From NCBI GenBank assembly GCA_017854535.1, contig JAFMHL010000005.1:1-64000 (forward strand): a DNA stretch of 64,000 bases, in the 5' to 3' direction. Below, in pieces: positions 61,850 through 64,000 of the stretch. A program made the position numbers and the translations under genes. The notes below the pieces were generated by a model, which was not told the DNA's origin, ran no database searches, and saw nothing but the letters and a program-made list of their open reading frames with translations. How positions within the stretch are numbered: the first letter of the stretch is position 1; every line of letters starts with the position of its first letter. The DNA is from Nitratireductor sp. (GTDB lineage Bacteria > Pseudomonadota > Alphaproteobacteria > Rhizobiales > Rhizobiaceae).

Positions 61850-62725
61850 ATGACACATATTCCTTCATCGATTGAAATTTCGCCGAAACAGGCCGTCGAA
61901 AGCGAAGATCTTCCTGGCCTATTTCCTAAAGGTTCGCGCGTTTACATCACGGATGTGGGAACAGATACCGCAGAAACCCTGACCGCTGGCGCAAAACGCG
62001 TTACGGATCTCGGCTATACAGCAGTGCCTCACTTTGCATCCCGGCGTTTGACAACCAAATCTGCCTTGGAGCATCGCATACAGATGATGACATCTGAAGC
62101 AGGTGTAAAAGATGTGCTGGTTATCGGCGGCGGCCTTGAAAAAGAAGCTGGTGAATTTTCATCGACGATGGAAGTCTTGGAAACAGGTTTCTTCGACAAA
62201 TACGGCATCACCCATATGGGCGTCGCAGGCCATCCAGAAGGCTCACCAGATTTTTCAGACGAAGTTGCCCTTGAAGCTTTGCGCTTGAAGAAGGCCTTTT
62301 CCGAGCGCAGCGACATCAATATGCGCATTGTCACGCAGTTCGGTTTCGATTCAGCCAAATTCATCAAATGGGCGGAAGGCATCAAAGCGTCAGGCGTTGA
62401 TTTGCCAATCCATTTGGGCGTTGCGGGGCCTGCCAAAATCACCACTTTGTTGAAATTCGCTGCCATGTGCGGCGTTGGCAATTCTTTATCATTCCTCAAG
62501 AAGCGCGCTGGAGCCATTTTAACCATGGCAGCAGGCTTTGACCCGGACGAGATCGTATTGCCTATCGAAAAGCATTGGCAGACAGCTGGTGGCCGCAGCC
62601 CAATCGCACAAATTCATGTTTTCCCGTTCGGCGGGATCAAGAAATCCTCAGAATGGCTTGTAAACCGCGGAACATGGGATATAAAGATATCCTTATATAC
62701 TGATGCAGCTAATCAGCGAGCCTAA
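61850..62725 (+). CDS. Methylenetetrahydrofolate reductase-like protein
   Basis: A 291-residue TIM-barrel protein of the MTHFR (MetF) family. Segments fitting the fold are VPHFASRRL, VLVIGGGLEKEAGEF, HMGVAGHPEGSPDFS, RIVTQFGFDSAKF and PIHLGVAGPAKI. It interconverts 5-methyl-THF and 5,10-methylene-THF. In this context the likely flow is oxidation of the methyl-THF made by the MtgA-like enzyme. It is divergent in sequence from E. coli MetF. A second promoter/palindrome lies in its last codons. Confidence 0.82.
   Translation: MTHIPSSIEISPKQAVESEDLPGLFPKGSRVYITDVGTDTAETLTAGAKRVTDLGYTAVPHFASRRLTTKSALEHRIQMMTSEAGVKDVLVIGGGLEKEAGEFSSTMEVLETGFFDKYGITHMGVAGHPEGSPDFSDEVALEALRLKKAFSERSDINMRIVTQFGFDSAKFIKWAEGIKASGVDLPIHLGVAGPAKITTLLKFAAMCGVGNSLSFLKKRAGAILTMAAGFDPDEIVLPIEKHWQTAGGRSPIAQIHVFPFGGIKKSSEWLVNRGTWDIKISLYTDAANQRA
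62658..62698 (+). promoter_or_regulatory. Promoter with overlapping 20-bp palindrome inside the MetF-like gene end
   Basis: TTGTAA (62658-62663), a 16-base spacer, TATAAA (62680-62685). A palindrome ATATAAAGA (62679-62687) / TCCTTATAT (62690-62698) overlaps the -10 box. It differs at only two of 20 positions from the element at 55091-55110, which also overlaps a predicted -10 box. It would drive the MtgA-like gene and whatever follows. Confidence 0.55.
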
Positions 62726-62759
62726 CTTGTAAACACCAATACCTATCGGAAACCAATTC

Positions 62760-63845
62760 ATGACACACACACTCGTAGCCTCCCAGACCAAAGAAGTTAT
62801 CATCGGCTTCGATCAACCTTTTTGCGTTATCGGCGAGCGTATCAATCCGACAGGTCGTAAAATTTTGAACGAAGAGCTGGAGCGTGATGATTTCTCACGC
62901 GTTGAAGCGGATGCTATTGCTCAGGTCGAAGCTGGCGCAACAGTGCTCGACATCAATTCCGGCGCTGTATTCTCTGGCAAAATGGCAGATGATCCGCGCT
63001 ATGCGGACAACAACTATGTTGAGCCTATCTTGATGCCAAGATTGATTGAAACCGTTCAGGCTGTAACCGACTGCCCTCTTTGCATCGACTCGTCCGTTCC
63101 TGGCGCATTGGAAGCAGGCTTGAAAGCAGCCAAGGGTCGTCCACTTGTGAATTCTGTAACAGGTGAAGAAGAGCGCCTGGAAAAAGTTTTACCGCTGATC
63201 AAAAAATATAATGTTGCCGTGGTTGCAATTTCAAACGACGACACCGGTATTTCAGAAGATCCTGATGTGCGCTTTGCTGTTGCTAAAAAAATCGTAGAGC
63301 GCGCGGCCGACTTTGGCATCCCAGCACATGACATCGTTGTTGACCCATTGGTGATGCCAATTGGCGCGATGGCAACTGCCGGCCACCAGGTGTTTAGGCT
63401 CGTGCGCCGATTACGCGAAGAGCTAGGCGTTAACACTACCTGCGGCGCTTCTAACATTTCTTTTGGCCTGCCAAACCGTCATGGCATCAACAATGCCTTT
63501 TTGCCGATGGCTTATGCAGCGGGAATGACCAGCGCAATCATGAACCCGGTTGGTCTTCCCGTCGGTAAAACTAAAATTGCAGAAAAACGCGCAGCCGTGG
63601 AAGCTGCTGGCATCATTGTTCCATCTGATATGGACGATGAGACATTCGTGAAATTGTTCGGACTTGGCTCAACAAAGCCCCGCGCAGGCAAGGAAATGGA
63701 AGCCATTCGCGCTGCAAACTTCCTGCTTAATCAGGATGATGGCGGCGCTGCCTGGATTGCATTTAACCGTGATCCTGATGCTGCCCTTGGCGGCGCCCGT
63801 GGTCGCCGTGCGGCTGGCGGACGCACACAACGCGCAAGGGGATAA
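62760..63845 (+). CDS. Methyltetrahydrofolate:corrinoid methyltransferase (MtgA/MtrH/AcsE-like)
   Basis: A 361-residue TIM-barrel of the pterin-binding (dihydropteroate synthase-like) superfamily. It has GERINPTGRK, DINSGAVF, PLCIDSSVPGALEAGLKAAKGR, SVTGEEERLE, DIVVDPLVMPIGA and TTCGASNISFGLPNRHG, all typical of enzymes that move a methyl group between corrinoid protein and tetrahydrofolate. It would accept the methyl group taken by the MttB partner. The C-terminus has a basic Gly/Arg tail (GGARGRRAAGGRTQRARG) beyond the barrel, matching the tails of the other methyltransferases here. The stop overlaps the next frame as TAATG. Confidence 0.88.
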   Translation: MTHTLVASQTKEVIIGFDQPFCVIGERINPTGRKILNEELERDDFSRVEADAIAQVEAGATVLDINSGAVFSGKMADDPRYADNNYVEPILMPRLIETVQAVTDCPLCIDSSVPGALEAGLKAAKGRPLVNSVTGEEERLEKVLPLIKKYNVAVVAISNDDTGISEDPDVRFAVAKKIVERAADFGIPAHDIVVDPLVMPIGAMATAGHQVFRLVRRLREELGVNTTCGASNISFGLPNRHGINNAFLPMAYAAGMTSAIMNPVGLPVGKTKIAEKRAAVEAAGIIVPSDMDDETFVKLFGLGSTKPRAGKEMEAIRAANFLLNQDDGGAAWIAFNRDPDAALGGARGRRAAGGRTQRARG

Positions 63846-64000
63846 TGTATAGCATCCCCATGAACATTCCCTTTGATTCAAGTAAAGCCGATCACGTCAA
63901 GGCGTTATCAGATTTTGTTGCATTAATTGCACGCGCAACTTTTTGCTGGGCACTTGCAATTGGTGTTGGTGATGCAATTAGAAGTTCCAGTTTAGAGCCC
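63845..64000 (+). CDS. Partial open frame at the right edge
   Basis: An open frame that starts at ATG 63845, overlapping the preceding stop, and stays open to the end of the window (52 codons). The visible protein contains a hydrophobic stretch (FVALIARATFCWALAIGVG). A second in-frame ATG is at 63860; neither has a good ribosome binding site. No family is recognised. It is not the expected corrinoid-reactivating ASKHA protein, which would begin with a [2Fe-2S] domain; that gene may lie further right. Confidence 0.4.
   Translation, partial: MYSIPMNIPFDSSKADHVKALSDFVALIARATFCWALAIGVGDAIRSSSLEP

Noticed and set aside
1-64000. CRISPR arrays, tRNA/rRNA genes, insertion sequences, prophage
   Set aside because: No repeat-spacer pattern, cloverleaf sequence, transposase or phage protein was seen on either strand.

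Overview
The window looks like the chromosome of a marine member of the Hyphomicrobiales (Alphaproteobacteria). The best taxonomic evidence is the acpXL-fabZ-fabF-fabF-adh-lpxXL cluster (40977-46707), which makes and attaches the very-long-chain fatty acid of rhizobial-type lipid A. Base composition is close to half G+C. Coding density is high, with many ATGA and TAATG gene overlaps. I see no tRNA, rRNA, CRISPR array, transposase or prophage.

Layout. 0.5-3 kb: a lone dimethylglycine dehydrogenase (DMGDH)-type oxidase. 3-5.3 kb: tungstate ABC transporter tupABC on the minus strand, then a class V aminotransferase, glycerol kinase and a TRAP permease pair without an adjacent binding protein. 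10.3-11.9 kb: an Ldh2-type dehydrogenase and a universal stress protein. 11.9-24.9 kb: a C2-sulfonate (taurine-like) island. It has a TSUP exporter plus pta divergent from a tauR-type MocR regulator, a TRAP transporter (tauKLM), xsc, a second TSUP exporter and a tauABC-like ABC transporter. 25-30.2 kb: aminotransferase, enoyl-CoA hydratase, choline-sulfatase, a small membrane protein and an EamA permease. 30.2-38.5 kb (minus): a five-gene translationally coupled operon with two DMGDH-type oxidases, a homocysteine methyltransferase, a PEP-mutase/isocitrate-lyase-like protein and an MttB-family methyltransferase, next to an XRE-cupin regulator and an orphan solute-binding protein. 41-46.7 kb: the lipid A acyl-chain cluster. 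46.7-54.8 kb: L,D-transpeptidase, M20 peptidase, an oligopeptide-type ABC operon and a TerB-like protein. 55-64 kb: a corrinoid one-carbon module with a BHMT-like enzyme, an [Fe-S] protein, a second MttB-family protein, a corrinoid protein, DUF1638, two MaoC hydratases, a small 'virulence factor' family protein, a MetF-like reductase and an MtgA/MtrH-like methyltransferase. It runs off the right edge.

How it fits together (inference). The window is a catabolic and osmolyte region for methylated amines and organosulfur compounds. Choline-O-sulfate can be hydrolysed by the sulfatase. Quaternary amines can be demethylated either to homocysteine (BHMT type) or onto a corrinoid protein (MttB type), and then to tetrahydrofolate (MtgA-like, MetF-like). 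The resulting dimethyl and monomethyl amines can be oxidised by the folate-linked DMGDH enzymes. Sulfoacetaldehyde is cleaved by Xsc, acetyl phosphate goes through Pta, and sulfite leaves through TSUP proteins.

The most unusual signals are: (1) a non-pyrrolysine MttB/corrinoid/MtgA system in what appears to be an aerobic alphaproteobacterium, with Arg/Gly-rich tails on all of its methyltransferases and a very acidic N-terminus on the corrinoid protein; (2) a near-identical 20-bp palindrome overlapping two predicted promoters in that module; (3) a perfect intrinsic terminator inside the coding sequence of the sulfite-exporter gene after xsc; (4) a ketosynthase / chain-length-factor-like pair in the lipid A cluster; (5) hairpins between binding-protein and permease genes in all three binding-protein-led transport operons.
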